From contig JBAMJV010005472.1 of NCBI GenBank assembly GCA_037951105.1, positions 186,001 to 250,000 on the forward strand: a stretch of 64,000 nt of DNA. Direction: 5' to 3'. How positions within the stretch are numbered: the stretch's first letter is position 1; every line of letters starts with the position of its first letter. This DNA comes from Echinarachnius parma. Its lineage: Eukaryota; Echinodermata; Echinoidea; Clypeasteroida; Echinarachniidae. The notes beneath the pieces are model-generated. The model saw nothing but the letters and a program-made list of their open reading frames with translations, did not search any database and was not told the DNA's origin. The translations under genes were made by a program, and so were the position numbers. Of the stretch, positions 1 to 13,900 are shown piece by piece.

Positions 1-289
1 TGATTTCCCCGTAATTTTCAGCTACAAGCCACTTTTCAAAGGTGTCCAAGCCATAATGAAAACATACAATCACGATAATCAATACATACAAATGGAGTGA
101 CAGATCACAGTTACTTGTTTCATTCACAAAATTCACCCCTGCAAACTATCAAAATTGAAGAAAAAAAAATAGCAAACGTAATGTGTGATAACAGTTGGTC
201 CATCTGTCTTCCAAAATGTGTTTTTTATTGTGTGTGTGTTTTTTTTTGCAAAACAACATGGTCTGAAGTGTGATTGACGTATATATATC

Positions 290-600
290 AGTGGCCACAG
301 CTTTGGGGGGGGGGGGGGGGGTGGGGGGGGGCATGTGACCCCAATCCCTAATAATTTGACCAAACAATACAAAATCAACAAAAAACATTTACGGAAAATC
401 TGTGAAATTAGTAAAGTACATGGTGTGCTGGGGGCATGTGGCATGTGCACCCCCCCCCCCCCCCCCCCCCCCAATCCCCAATAATTTGACAAAACAATAA
501 TTAAAACAAAAAACATTTAGGGGGAAAACAAATTATGTGAAAGATAAAAATACATCGTGTGCTCCCCTAATAATTTGTGTGCCCCTCAATAAGTCCGACC
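290..600. repeat. Duplicated unit with long G and C tracts
   Basis: Two units share CCCAATCCC, AATAATTTGAC, AAAAAACATTTA and GTGTGCT. One carries a G run (305-331, broken once by T), the other a C run of 23 (450-472). Confidence 0.75.
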
Positions 601-1960
601 ATGCTATGCCATTGACGTATAAATACATGGATAACACTCCATGACACACTATAGAATAAATCAAATATCACTACAAACAGAAGGAAGAAAAAAATCAGAC
701 GAAAAAGGCAAACAGATCAATTTTTTTCGCTAATTATCTTTTAATGAGACTATGAAGAGCGGAAAACATGTAGAAAACCACTCTATGAAAAGGCAGATAG
801 ATATATAGATAGGTAGGTAGATAGATAGATAGATAGATAGATAGTATACAAATATTCTCATGAGTGAACTGTTTTACTGTTTTGAATCCTGGCCTAGCCC
901 AGAAACCAAAGTGATGCCCCAAATTCTCATCAGTGGCACAATTTTTGTCCAGACTTTTTGAAAGACAGAAATTATCAGTAACCTGTTAAACCGTTTCACA
1001 CCTGTGGAATATAGACTAGCCTATTGACAGTTGTCATGCCCAACTGGAGGTACATGTATGCTCATATTTTGTTTAAAGCCGGAAACTATTATGATTGATA
1101 AAAAATGATGAGGGGCGTCTGAAAAAAAAGTTCCCTGGTAAAATGAAATGAAAATAAAATAAATATATAAATCATATTGGGATTTAAAACAACTTTTTGA
1201 GCAAATTTTTTTTGATAGTATCACTTTAAATTGTTTTATTTGTTTTTATCATGGGTGAATTATGTATGATGTCTGCATTTATTTGATAACTAGCAAATTA
1301 AATTGCCCTTGAAATCAAACACAACATTGTGTTTCATTTTGTTTATGCGATTAACGCTTGCATTCAATCGCAAAGTTACACTTGCGTTCAATTGCAAAGT
1401 TGTGTTAATCGCAAAGTTGCAATCAATACAAATCAAAGTGTTATGCAACATCCCCCTTTTTCTTCAGTTGTTGTTTTTCTTGGAGCCATGGCTCCTAGCC
1501 CAGAACACATGTCTGGAACATGCTATTATTGTATGGAGGTGTAATGTCTGATAGCAGAGGAAGGTATTCATATACTTTGGCTTATTTGTTTTTCTTGGGA
1601 CACACTGTACACAGAGATCACAATCAGCGGATATATCTATAGGCTAGGGCTTGTCCTAGGCCAGGGCTGGTCTTGCAACGGTGTTGAGCCCTCGGTCCCA
1701 ACCCAGAACACATGTTGAGAACATGCTATTGTGTGGAGGTGCGATGTCAATGACAATATCTTCACCTCAATCTAGATATAATTCATCCCATTCACAACTT
1801 CCAAGGCCAACCGGTCCAACACGTGGTGATTGCCAGAACTTTGACGTATGAGACTGTGCCCTATTACCGAATACCAATAGTTTCACCGCCGCACAAAACG
1901 AGCATTAGATGCAGCAAATAAAAGTGGAAATTGTAATCCTACATTGCACGTATATAGGGG
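600..1960. other. Intergenic, no gene seen
   Basis: It holds a fragment related to the foldback at 4299 (915-985), a short cluster of CGCAAAGTT motifs (1355-1425) and otherwise unique AT-rich sequence. Open frames here are short and lack coding character. Confidence 0.6.
795..845. repeat. GATA-type tetranucleotide satellite
   Basis: AGATAGATAGATAGATAG and variants. Confidence 0.85.
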
Positions 1961-2021
1961 AGCATGTATCAAACTAGTCGGAAATAACCAACTCTGCGAT
2001 GGGTTTTCTTTTATAAATCTT

Positions 2022-2260
2022 GCCCCATATTCTTGAAACCCCACTAGCTTAGTTTATTGCTAGGTGTATTTTAAATGTGCAGTTTATTGAGCAACAAACA
2101 GTTTCCCTAGTCCCCATCTAGGGTTAGATGAGTAAGCTTTATGTACCCGCTAAGTTAACCCTAGTTAGTAACTAAAATATTTTGGGTTTACTCTTGGCCA
2201 TGCCATCCAAAATCGACTTAGCAAGGAACTAAGCTAACAGGCTTTCATGGATATGGGCCC
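2022..2260. mobile_element. 239-bp TIR element inside a duplicated segment
   Basis: The ends are GCCCCATATTCTTGAAACC and GGCTTTCATGGATATGGGC. The second copy of the host duplication (2593-2788) lacks it, which gives an empty site for comparison. Confidence 0.82.
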
Positions 2261-2379
2261 TGACTTATTTACCACCTCTAGATAAAGATGGCAATGGAGC
2301 CAGATGCTGTCTCAATGGAACAACACTCGGAACAGAGACGGATTTTTCTGTCTAGTTTCAAACATGTGAGATGGTGGTA

Positions 2380-2591
2380 TAGACCAATCTGGTTTCAAGT
2401 TTATAGGTCCATAACTGGGGGGCTTCCAAGAGTACAACAAAAGATAATTTGAACAGGTTTCAACCGTGTCAGGTGTATTATTGTCTCCTATAAACGATCA
2501 GTGACCGTTGTTCAGCATGCTAGACATGCTTGAAGCCCCCCCCCCCCCCCCCCAGTTATGACAGACGTAGACTTGAAACTGAATTGGTCTA
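2380..2591. mobile_element. 212-bp TIR element with a C tract
   Basis: The ends are TAGACCAATCTGGTTTCAAG and CTTGAAACTGAATTGGTCTA. A run of 18 C lies at 2536-2553. It starts and ends in TA, suggesting a TA target. Confidence 0.83.
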
Positions 2592-2809
2592 AAAGGCGAG
2601 CATGTATCAAACTAGTCGGATATTACTAACTCTACGAGGGGTTTTCTTTTATAAATCTGACTTATTGACCACCTCTTGATGGAGATGGTCATTGGAGCCA
2701 GATAGGCCTACTGTCTCAATGGAACAACCCTCGGAACAGGGACTCATTTTTCTGTCTAGAATATAACATGCGAGATGGTGGTATAGCTTTTGGAAACTGC
2801 CCAAAATGC

Positions 2810-3069
2810 AGAGCTGCCAACCTTGATTTAAAAAAAACAAAAACAGAATGAAATGACCCCAAAAAACAGAATTTTCAGGGAAAAACAGAATCGCACATAG
2901 CTTACTACATACTGAAGATCACGCACAAAATTAGATGATCAATTTGAAGATCGTATATTTGAACATGGGTCGGTGTTGGTGCTCATAACGTGCATATTAC
3001 AGTGTTTGAACGTTTTTAAGACTTACAAACGTAAGTAAAAAAACAACAAACAGAATAGTTGGCAGCTCT
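2810..3069. mobile_element. 260-bp TIR element (AGAGCTGCCAAC ends)
   Basis: AGAGCTGCCAACCTTGAT opens it, and AATAGTTGGCAGCTCT closes it. The interior has repeated AAAACAGAAT. Confidence 0.8.
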
Positions 3070-3296
3070 AAAAATGGCCTAGAAACACCATTATCGACTT
3101 CATTGCATTATATCATTTGTAATATTATTGCTGAATATATTTGTGTGTGTTTTAATGGTTATATAAATCAATTCAAATCAAATCAAACACCCTGCAAATA
3201 ACAAAATAATGATAAATCAATAATTATCAGTGCTTTTAAAGAGGGATCACATTTGTTGTTTTGTTTCCTCGTTCATGGGAGATATAGAAGCCGGGG

Positions 3297-3445
3297 GAGT
3301 ATTCTGAAAACGATTTTGAATTTTGAATTTATTGTATCTACGTCACATCTACGTCACTAAAATATTCAACTGTACTTGAGGAATAGCGATTTGCTAAAAT
3401 ATATTTTATTTAAATATATATAAATTTAACTTTAAATCGTTTTTA
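3297..3445. mobile_element. Half copy of the 164-bp TIR family at 50402
   Basis: It shares GTATTCTGAAAACGATTTT and CTTGAGGAATAGCGATTTGC with the complete copy. The right TIR is missing. Confidence 0.75.
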
Positions 3446-3639
3446 GATTATAACTTGAAAAATACAAATGTCACTATTTCTTACAGAACCTTTATTGATA
3501 GACAGTCAAAATGGTCAAAGTGTTAATGAAACATTGGATATGTTCACCAACACTGCATGCATGGATTTAATTTGTTTGGTTTTTGTTGCTATTTTTTTGC
3601 AACTGTCAATTGACTGGGAAAAGTCGCAATGGAGTATAA

Positions 3640-3835
3640 ATAATTATAGTCGGGCTGGCAGCTCTCTTAGAATTGATATACAATATATATTTCATTGTAT
3701 ATTTGAACATGTCGTATTTCAATTCAAACAAGCCAGCTATAATTATTATAGACAGCTGGTAGTTCTCTTTAATTTGATATACAATATTGAATATCATCGT
3801 ATATTTGAACAGTAGTACATGTATTTAAATTCAAA
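3640..3835. repeat. Two tandem units of about 105 bp
   Basis: GGCTGGCAGCTCTCTTAGAA and AGACAGCTGGTAGTTCTCTT begin related units that share TTGATATACAATAT and GTATATTTGAACA. Confidence 0.65.
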
Positions 3836-4298
3836 CCAGTGTCCAGTTTCTTTTGGCCAAGTATATTCTAACACAGATGGTCTCACGGTCACCATACCCT
3901 AAGGTGTGACAGTTTCCAATTTCATCACTAGCATCGCTAACATTCACATACCAATCAGAATTCTACATTCAGCACTCAGCATTTCAAATAAAGCTTTCAT
4001 TTCAAGATTTGAATACATCTTTGCCTGTTTTTAATGATAGTCCTCATTGCCATGTACATGTATATGTTTTTATACAATATATAATCACATAAATCTCATT
4101 ATAATAACACTGAAGCAGTTGAAGATTAGAAAAATTGAAATTTCTTTTGAGTAAAACTTGAAAATATGGCTCTTGACACATGCACTGTACATGCACACTA
4201 GTATTGTACTTGCATTGGATGTGCTTTATTACACATACTTTCTATGCATGAAGAATAATCTCAACACATACAGGTATGTCCAAAAATAACATCACCGT

Positions 4299-4785
4299 GG
4301 CCCAAATTCTCATCAGTGGCTCAACTTTAGTCTGGCCTAAGAAGACGACTACCAGTAACCAGTTAAACCGCTTTGCACCTGTGTACCCATTTAATGTTGC
4401 TATTCACCACCAGAGATTTTCTAATTGTTTTCTTTCATTATCCAGTCAATCCCTTCAGTTCTGCTTATAGGCATCAGGACAATGGGCCGCTTGAAATTCA
4501 AATCATAGTATAGTCAGTCATCAAAATTGCGTCCTGGATTAACCAGGACATTGTATTACTGGTGACCGGTTATACTATTACTGAAATGGCAAGCAACCCT
4601 TTGTCCTTATTCCTGAGCAGAACTAGAGGGATTGACTGGATAATGAAAGGAAACAATTAGAATATCTCTGGTGGCGAATGGCAACAATCAATGGATCTGC
4701 AGGTTCAAAATGGTTTAACTGGTTACCGATAGTCTTTGTCTTTTTTAGCCGGACTTAAGTTGAGCCACTGAAAAGAAGTTGGGCC
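4299..4785. mobile_element. Foldback element, arms about 160 bp
   Basis: The left arm (4299-4465: GGCCCAAATTCTCATCAGTG, later CCAGTCAATCCCTTCAG) is the inverse of the right arm (about 4618-4785). A partial relative lies at 915-985 (CCCAAATTCTCATCAGTGGC). Confidence 0.82.
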
Positions 4786-4789
4786 AATA

Positions 4790-6460
4790 TGTTTATGCTT
4801 CGTATGCCATTCTATATACATAATTATAAATCAATCCATCTTCAAATTCATTAACCACCATATGGATATGCACAATACTAATTTAAATGTTAATAACTAT
4901 TGAATATTTGTTTCTACATTAAATATCTCTTTGACTAGGTCTCATTAAATTATTCTTATCTATTTATTACTTTATATCTAATGAAAAACATTAAAAACTT
5001 ACTTCAAAAACATGTCTGAAATAGGACTTGAATACTATAATATGACACATTGCATGCGCATTGAGTTTTTTTTTCTACTGACATTTTCGGGCAAGTAAAA
5101 TCACACGTTTTTTTATAATAAATTCTTGGGAATACACCAATACAACATACATTTAATGTACACTTTCATCAAGTCTGTATCTTTTCGCTACGACTATTTC
5201 AACAGCCTCAAAGCCTAATTTCAGAAGATGTGTAAAGAAATGGTGAGACAAGTAAGATAAGGGGGGGGGGGGGGGAAGAGGAACAGAAAAGCTACATAAC
5301 ACATTACCAAGTATTTAACTTTTTGATTAAAGAGTTTTTATGAGCACTCCGATACTCTCTTGAATAGCGCCATTTAAATGACAGTTCTTATTTATGCATT
5401 AGATTGAGACAATATATAATTTAATATTGAGGAAACTTGACATATATATGGTATACAATTACATTAAGACACCATACATGTCAAAAATCAAACCAATACT
5501 CTGTGACAATATCTGTTATTAATACTCCGTAACAAAAATATTGTATTGATTTAATTAACTTTTGATATTTTCCTAGCTTTTGTGACTCTGAGCAGAACTT
5601 TTACATATATATATATATATATATATCATACATGTAATGTACACTTTCATCAAGTCTTCAGCATTTCATATTTTCTGTGTGACCTTTTTAACAGCCTAAT
5701 AGCAAAGTGTGTATATTTCAATTTATATGACAAAAATATTTCCTTTCTGTGGACCAAAATATCATGAGAATTCCACAACATGTACAAATATATTGCTGCC
5801 TTTATACCTTCTATTTGGTAGGCTTTGGTAGCTTTGTAGTCATGTGCACAAACAATAGTTGCATACGTGAATCATATACCAGTTTGATGTCTATTCTTGC
5901 AAATATGTGAATTCACCATTTTTTTGTCTATTCTTGCAAAATGTACATGTGGGTTTTTTTCCTAATAGTCCAGCTTTTCTAAAAAAAAAATGTCAATCCC
6001 TGCTTTTGGCAATATGCCAGTAGAGCTGTATGTTTCAGATTCTCAAAAATAATTGACCATAATTTCAATCAAAAATTTAAATAAAGTTATATACAAATGC
6101 AAGTCTATTTTTATAGTCATTCATATTTTGATCACTTTTTCAAAACTGAATGTCAGTACCTTTATTATATAATAATTTGTTTTCTTTTTATATTTTTGCA
6201 TACTAACTTTTGAAAAGAATATTTCTATGCGCACAAGTTGTTTTAAATATACTACTAGAGCTATTTCAATGCTGTTAAAGTTTGAACTTTTAAAATGTAC
6301 CGACGATGTTACACTAAATGTACAAGTAAAATAATGCTGCTTTTTTATATCTGCTCGGAAATAGTTGGACGATAATGGAATCAAACTCCATTGCTTAGAG
6401 GCTCTTTTGCAATTTACACTATATAAATATCAGTTATTATCTATTAGTATTAGTCTATAT
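4790..6460. other. Intergenic, no gene seen
   Basis: AT-rich. A G15 tract at 5261, a TA satellite at 5603-5627, and a weak repeat of GTACACTTTCATCAAGTC (5160 and 5640). Nothing coding can be supported. Confidence 0.6.
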
Positions 6461-6877
6461 TTAAAGGGTACCACCACCCAAGAATAATATTCTCATAAAT
6501 GAAAGGTAACATTTTTAGTAGTCCATTTCCTCAACAAGTTCAGAAAAATATGTTTCCAGAAAAAAATATATAATTGGAAAACGCGTATCCATTCTAAAGC
6601 ATGCGTTCATGGGTCTGCATGTACGAAGACTACCCATGACAAATCGTCCGGGATTCTACTCTCTCCAAACGTACATGTGAATAGAATTGGCGCACTCGCA
6701 AATGTTTGGCGCGTACGGAACGATGAAATAATAATGGTTCTGTAAGTGGTTGTAATTAAGTGCATTGTTTATGAGTTACACAACCCTTTGCAAAAAGTTG
6801 GGTATCTATTTAATATCACTAAAGGGTTCCAAAAACATATAATTATGTGCTGTTCTTTGCCTGGTGGTCCCCTTTAA
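6461..6877. mobile_element. 417-bp TIR element (TTAAAGGGTACCACC ends)
   Basis: Ends TTAAAGGGTACCACCACCC and GCCTGGTGGTCCCCTTTAA. Non-coding. Confidence 0.83.
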
Positions 6878-6879
6878 CA

Positions 6880-7512
6880 ACACATTGACCATAATTCTCA
6901 ACATCAGGTTGAATTGTGAATTTGGAATTACTAATTGCGTGTTAAATCAATGCCTGGACTAAACTAAATTAAGGGTTAAGTTTGATGTAACTACCACTAT
7001 AGCTGCAATGCAGAAATGTAGAGCAGATGTCTTGCTCTATATATGTGATATGATCTAGGCTCGTGTGAAATCTCCCCAATGCTCGAGACCTTAGGATGCA
7101 GAATATCCATGATACGAAAGAAGGGGCTAGATAGAAATCACCACTGGCCTGCCACAACTTGGTTACCAAATGCATTTGATCGTGCCAAATTTTACTTGCC
7201 TTAACAGGCAACCAAACAGACTTTCTTGAATCGGGGCCACTCGGACAAGTCCTAGAAGACAAGTTCATTTTCTTGTTGTCATCGTAACAACACATTGGCA
7301 ACGGGTCAACATTGACATTCCAGACTATTTCAACATAGTCACTCTCAGATTACCTTTCTTTATCTGCAATGGTCTTAGGAGAGCACAGCTCCCCCAGACC
7401 ATAGAGAATAAGACATTGGAGGAACCTATCATGTCAGAACTAGTATAATTTATCAGCATCAGCATCTCCTACTTGACAGAAGCATTTTCTTGTCTTCTGA
7501 TGTAGTAAAAAT
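6880..7512. other. PISD downstream flank
   Basis: No gene seen. Probably 3' UTR and intergenic DNA. The 110-codon frame at 6969-7301 has no recognisable domain. Confidence 0.5.
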
Positions 7513-7759
7513 ATAGTTCTTTGTTCTTGCAAAGATGCCGTTCAAACTGGTTCTTTGTCCTTAGATGCAGTTCAAACTAGTTGCTTGTATGTAGAATCAG
7601 TTCAAACTAGTTCTTTGTTCTCAGATGCACTTCAAACTGCTTTGTTCTCAGATGCACTTCAAACTGATTCTTTGTCATTGGAACAGTGTAAACTAGTTCT
7701 TTGTTCTTAGATCCAGTCCAAACTGGTTCATTGTCCTTAGATCCGGTTCAAACTAGTTC
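7513..7759 (-). repeat. Minisatellite at the PISD 3' end (about 8 imperfect 30-34 bp units)
   Basis: On the plus strand the unit reads roughly TTCTTTGTTCTTAGATGC then AGTTCAAACTAG, repeated about eight times with variation. It begins directly after the stop codon, so it must be in the 3' UTR if transcription runs that far. It may have arisen by slippage. Confidence 0.8.
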
Positions 7760-7993
7760 TTATATTGATCCTATCCTCTCTCCTAACCTGATCTTATCCC
7801 CAGCATTGAACACAAACTCAAAGTCCTTTGGTGCTTCAAAGACCAGTACGATGGTTGACCCGAGGTTGAAGGCTCCGATGCCCGTTCCTTTGGTCATTGC
7901 CACACCGGTCTGACCCTCTACCTCCTCCGATGTTAGGTCCTTGTCATAGAACGCCCCTGGCTCATACCGCCCTTTCAAATTGGTTTCTAATTC
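7760..7993 (-). CDS. PISD: PISD coding exon 8 (pyruvoyl-forming LGST motif, stop)
   Basis: It encodes the last 77 residues, including [17 protein letters not shown], and ends GERIGSI at a TAA at 7760-7762. Cleavage between Gly and Ser of LGST makes the small alpha chain with its pyruvoyl cofactor. The acceptor follows a run of pyrimidines (ttttttttaatcag). Confidence 0.97.
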   Translation of the reverse strand, partial: ELETNLKGRYEPGAFYDKDLTSEEVEGQTGVAMTKGTGIGAFNLGSTIVLVFEAPKDFEFVFNAGDKIRLGERIGSI

Positions 7994-10900
7994 CTGATTA
8001 AAAAAAAAAAGTGGGGGGAAAATTAACACACAGTGATTAAATTCAAGCTACTCTTCAAGTGTCAAGATTGTTAGAACCATAGCCCACCTTCAAACCTTGC
8101 GATTTTCAATACACAATCAAACTTCAGTTCACTACCTCTCCTCCATTAACCAATGATCTTTTCTTTCATCTTTACTGTCACTCAATCCTATTCATGTGCA
8201 TAATTAAATAAATCAAATGGTCTAATGGTCAAATGGTCAAATGGTCATTATTCGAAAGAATAAATAAATAAATTCAAGTCATTTTGAAATGTTTCAGACC
8301 CTGGATGATTCAGTGAATACATGAAGAGGGGTGAATACATGAAGAGGGGTGACAAGCCAACCCATAGAAATTAAAATAAAGGATAAGATTCAATTTATGT
8401 TTAGAAATAGGATATTTGTTAGGCAGGCCTTGGTATTAGCATACTTGCCAACATTTGAATTTTGGAAAGAGGGACAAAATTGGCCGGGGTCCAGGGGGCC
8501 GCCAGGCCCCCGGCGGGGTTAAGGGTCAGCGCCCCTTACGGGGGTAACAAGCTGAAAGGAAAATTGCACTGTGGAGGGCCATTAGAGGCTTAAAGTGACA
8601 TCAGAATACCGAATACAAGTTTTTGGATATGAATATCGAGACGTCCCGATTTTACACTTCTAAATCATTCAAAAAACGGGACAATTCCGATAAAAACGGG
8701 ACAGTTGGCAAGTATGTATTAGCACTGGCTCACTGGCCAGGGCCACCAAAAATGAGCTTTGGTTTGCCAGAATTTAATTAATTGAAATGCAATTTGCCCA
8801 AATGGTCAACCAAATGTAACAGACTTTTAGTGTGTTTCTTCATCAGTGTCATCAAATTCTGGACCAATTGTTCCACCAGTCTTCATTTGCTTGTCCGAGC
8901 GGGCCACCAGGAAACAAGTTTGATTTCTAACCCTTGGTTAGGTTTTGTTTTAGGGATTTTGTTATGACCAGTTACAAATTTCTTGGCCTATAAAAAAGAG
9001 CATTTATAGCTGAAGTTGAACATAACTCTAAGTTGGACTTAAAAAGTACGGAAAGCCATTCGTTTCTTTGAAAAATTGTTGTAAAAGTTCTTTTTCAAAG
9101 GCATAAAATGTTGATTCCAATCTTATCAAAGAGAGTTCATGATCTTATTGTAACATTTATAAAAAGTCTAAAATACTTGCATTTTTGCTTTTGAATATAT
9201 TTTATTCCAAGGCTACAAATGGTTTACTATACCTTTTAAGTTCAACTTAAGAGTTATGTTCAACTTAGGATCTTTGTGAAACACCCCCCCTGGACCATGA
9301 AGAGATCATGATGCACATTTTATCAAGGCTTACCTGGTCACAGTAGAGAGAGATGGATCCCACATTGGTAGCACCGACCGCTGTGAGGGAGAAGAAGCCA
9401 TGCTGCCACTCTCCCCTCACACACACTCGCTCGTTGAAATTGAACAGGCCTCGGACCCACCGCGCAATGCCCGGGTTCACAGACAGCAATTCACCTGTTG
9501 GGAGTCACAATATTGTATCACAATAATAATAATAATGATATATACTTGATTCATATAGCACCAAATATGCCAGGGTTGACAGACAACAGTTCACCTGATG
9601 GGAGTTGAACATTGTTTCGCAATAATAATTATTGAATTCAAACATGGAAGAAACTGACTATATTTTAAATGATTGAAAATGGGCAAAGAAAAATAGGCTT
9701 CGCCGGGAATCGAACCCGAGACCCCCATTCAAGAGTCTACGTGGCTCAATGTGTTAAACACCGGTCTAGCAATCCGGAGGTCTGGGGTTCGATTCCCAGC
9801 GAAGCCTATTTTTCTTTGCTCATTTTCAATGATAATTATCATAAACTTGATGTATATAGTGCCTAATATGATTGATCATTATCTCTAAGCACTGCCACAT
9901 GACGATCACCTACTTGATCGTTGAAATTGAACAGGCCTCGGAGTCGGACCCACCGTGTAATGCCAGGGTTCACAGACAATAGTTCATCTGATGGAAGTTA
10001 TTATTTCACAATAATAATTATCATTTATATAATTGATTCATATAGCACCCAATATTGATATCTAAGTGCTTTACAATATTACTATTATTAAACCAGTCAC
10101 ACAATTGATATGCAGGTGATGTGCACTCTCTACTCACTTAGGAGCATTGCACTCTACCAGAGATTCCATTTTGTCTTTATCTGGTTAGAGTAGCAATAGT
10201 GGATTGACTGTCTTGCTGAAGGACAAAAGAGGTGGACATACACTGGTTTTTAATTCCAGATCCCACTATTAATGGACAGGATATGCTTTACCAATCTTGC
10301 AACTACATGTCCACAAAAGGTGAGCCCTCGAGGATTCCATATGGAATGAGTATGCCATGTACAATACAGTGCTCACTACTTTAAATCAAGAAGCAGGTTA
10401 TTTCAGCGAAAAGCATAGAAACTGAAATCAGCTGGGTTTAATACAGAAACATTAGTTGAGGCAAGATATTTCAGTTTCAGTTTCAGTTTAGTTTATTTAA
10501 TTTCCAACAAAAATTAAAATACATAGCATTGTACACAAAACATTTAGTCTGATAATTTGAGATTGTGTAGATGTTTAGATATTACTTATAAATACTGCCC
10601 CTCCCCCCCCCAAAAAAAATATTTTTTTTTTTTAAATAAATAAATAAATAAATAAATAAAAATTAAAAAATTAAAAAATTACAGGCTATATCACATAAAG
10701 AATCAAATAAACCTCTTTACCGATTATAAACTTTTGAAAATAAAGAAATGTCTTCAGAGCAGAAAAAATAGATCCACTAACCAGGAAAGTGTCTTCTATG
10801 CGTAGCCTCCCAGTTGGTTGGAGAGTGAAACCTGTGATAGTCGCCAGGCGCTAGGTAGATGATACAATGGAACAAACGTGTGCCTTCCTTTTGACATAGA

Positions 10901-13900
10901 CTAGACTCAAACTCTGCGTCGGACATCTGGAGAGAAAATAACACAGTATTCAATAAATACCATGGAAAATGTAATCAGATTCTGGTTTCAGGCCGCTAAT
11001 ATTTATAAAGATTGTATTTTTATAGCATAACTATAAAGGAAAAACATATACATGAAGCTTTATAAAAACAAAGAAAAAACAAACAATTAGGCAACAACTT
11101 GAATAAACTAGAGAAAAAAAACTCTAGAATGGTTTGATACTGTATAAGAATGTCAAGTGTCATATTTGCATACAATTAATTAAATATTTATCTTGTTCAT
11201 GAGAAATATATAGATCTCCAGAAAATGTTATCTACATACATTGCATCAGACAACTAATGCGCAAACCAAGCGATCACACTATATCTCATGAATATGGATG
11301 AATTCAGTTGAGATAATTATTGAACAACTAGAGAACCCCAAAGAGAATCTTAAGTACCATATTTGCATACAATTACCTACCTGTGTGCAAATCTGTTTTT
11401 ATCATGATTCCATTTCAAAACCGTTACAAAACTGTTATTCTACAAACATATCTACAGATTATGGTAATCAACTCATGTGGACACAAGTCAGGATAAACTG
11501 TACAGGAACTCACCTACATATTGTATGTAACTAGGACCTATTAAATAATTTTTCTAATACAAATTTAATTAGCACCGGCCTGATAGCATGAGGCACGTTA
11601 AATGTCATAAATGCTATATTTCAATTACCACACTGGTGATTGGTCTAACAAATATAGTGGTTCCAAATGTTATTGTCCATTTTGTTTTATTGGGGGTCAC
11701 CTAATTCTGGTTTCAGCCCATGAAATTGTATAAATCTTGACTTTACCTGCCCAAATGTGCCAACAAAAACAAAAAGTTGATTTCTAGATATTTGAGAAAT
11801 GAAAGAACTTCTTTAAAACATTTTTTTTTTTTAACAATTCTAATACTTTAACATGATGGAACTATTTTTTAAGTACAGTACCTCATTACTGTTGTTATTG
11901 GAGTTCCGACAGTGTGGCCCGAGGAAGTCTTGTAGAGAATAAGTGATGCCTTTGACCTGCTCCAGCTTGCTGCTTTCCACTTGACCAAAATGCAGCACCT
12001 TGCCATCACATGGGCTTACCTGAGCACAAAGAAAGCATATGGAGAAAAGAATAGAAATCAATGGACGGTTTGGAGATCGTGTTACCAACTTACCACTATT
12101 AAGTAGAAACAACTAATTTACAACTGAATTTCATGTGCTTAGAGCTAGACATAGACAAGCACAACAGCACAATCTTTCTTCTCATATTTTCATTCTATTT
12201 TTTCTATTTTCTTCTCTTTTTTTAGGGAAGGTGAATGGTGTCAAAAAGTTTTGTTATTGTTCAGCTCTTTTTAAAAATTTAACCAGCATTGTTTTGTTTT
12301 TTAAACAAACTCCACAGGATGTCTAAAGAAGTTATATGGTGATTCTGCTGACTTATTTATATTGTGAATCTTACCAATGCTTGCCTTATTTATCAGAATC
12401 TTTTAAAGCTACTCATAGAACCATATAACCATCTGTCAGTCCCATACTCCCATTCACAGAAGTTTGTGTGTGTTGCTTGCAGTGGTTCAAGATTTGTAAC
12501 CAAGTAACTCTCTCCAGGGTCCTGCCTACTCAAATTCACCCTCTCTCAAAAAGGTACTGGTATTTTTTTTTTAATCTGATTTAATCTGATAGCTTTGTCT
12601 TACGTACTCACTACCATTTTTAACTGTGGTGTTTGTCTTTATGTTTGTATTTTCCCCCAGGTAAATGTTAAAATGTCTCTCTTTATATCGTTTGCACTGG
12701 GCCGGGTCAGCTTACAAGGATCAAGGCTCGTTCTTTCTTGCTGCATATTTATTATTATATTATTTGTACTGCTATGTTAATTCTTGTGTACAAGCTTTCA
12801 TTATGTACCAGATGTATACCGAGTGAAATGATCTGTAATTGAATTGAATACCACTTGTTTTTTCCACTAAAATCTGTATTGTTTTGTTTATAAATATGGT
12901 ACATGATCTGAAATATGCATTCTAGTGAAAATGTATGCAGTTACTGAGCACTGATTTATTTTTTAATCTAAATTTAGACTACCCATAATTACCAGTGTGT
13001 GATGGTCATCGATTGGTCGTGCCGTTGGCTTGAGCTCTCGCTTGAAGAACTCTTGTAAATTCTTGAATTTTTGGAGATCGTCGACAAGCGCTTCCGTCAT
13101 GTTGCAGTTGAACATGGAGGAATACAGGCTGTACATCGGAATGCGGAGAAAGAGAGGCACTTCTAGGCTGTTTATCTGACCCCAAAGTCTGGAAAGAAAC
13201 CGGAACGGCATCGCACGGTACAGGTTAACCTGTTCCAAGGAATGAAAAAGAAACAGGGGGTTATAAATCAACATTTAATTTGACAACTTCAACAGGTAGC
13301 TTTTTAAAATTACCTAGTGATTTTTCTTAAATTTTGTGTTCAAGTCTGTAAACTGTAACTTTGTGTTAGTGACTATAAACTAGTCTGGCTGTGTATGTTT
13401 ATTGTTTGTGTGTATCTGTTTCGTTGAGTGTATTGCCTAGAGTATTGGATACTCACCGAGTCAGATTGACTTTACTAAATAATCTTGGACAAGATTATTT
13501 GCACAGATCCTCAAATTAAATTGTAAACATTTAACCTTATTAAATATTTTGGATTTTTAAAATTTCTATCATATTTAGCAGCACAGCTTTCATTTCATTC
13601 ATTTCAAAATGCTTTAAAATACATGTTACAGTGAGAAATAAATTTAAAACAAATTCAAATTGTCAATGACAATGCATACATTTACTTTATTTTACTCTCA
13701 CGATAAACAACATGTATTCAACAAGACCAAGTGAAACAATATTAATCAATAGCTTGAGACTAAGAGTATAAATGCAAAATTATTACTAAAACATATTCTT
13801 CAGCTCTGTGATGATTATTGATCGATGATGATGAAGTGATGATTGATGATGATGTGAATGTGATGATGATAGAAATATTAAATTATGGAAAAATAAAACT

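Larger units (their letters stand above)
1961..2788. repeat. Local duplication (GAGCATGTATCAAACTAGTC units)
   Basis: Unit 1 (1961-2380) and unit 2 (2593-2788) share GAGCATGTATCAAACTAGTC, GGGTTTTCTTTTATAAATCT and CTGTCTCAATGGAACAAC. Unit 1 carries the element at 2022-2260, and another element separates the units. Confidence 0.85.

Noticed and set aside
1303-1551. 82-codon plus-strand frame
   Set aside because: Repeat-like (CGCAAAGTT motifs) and AT-rich. No coding signature.
9697-9812. A functional tRNA gene
   Set aside because: The acceptor and T arm are present but the 5' half is displaced by an inverse copy. The cloverleaf cannot form in order.
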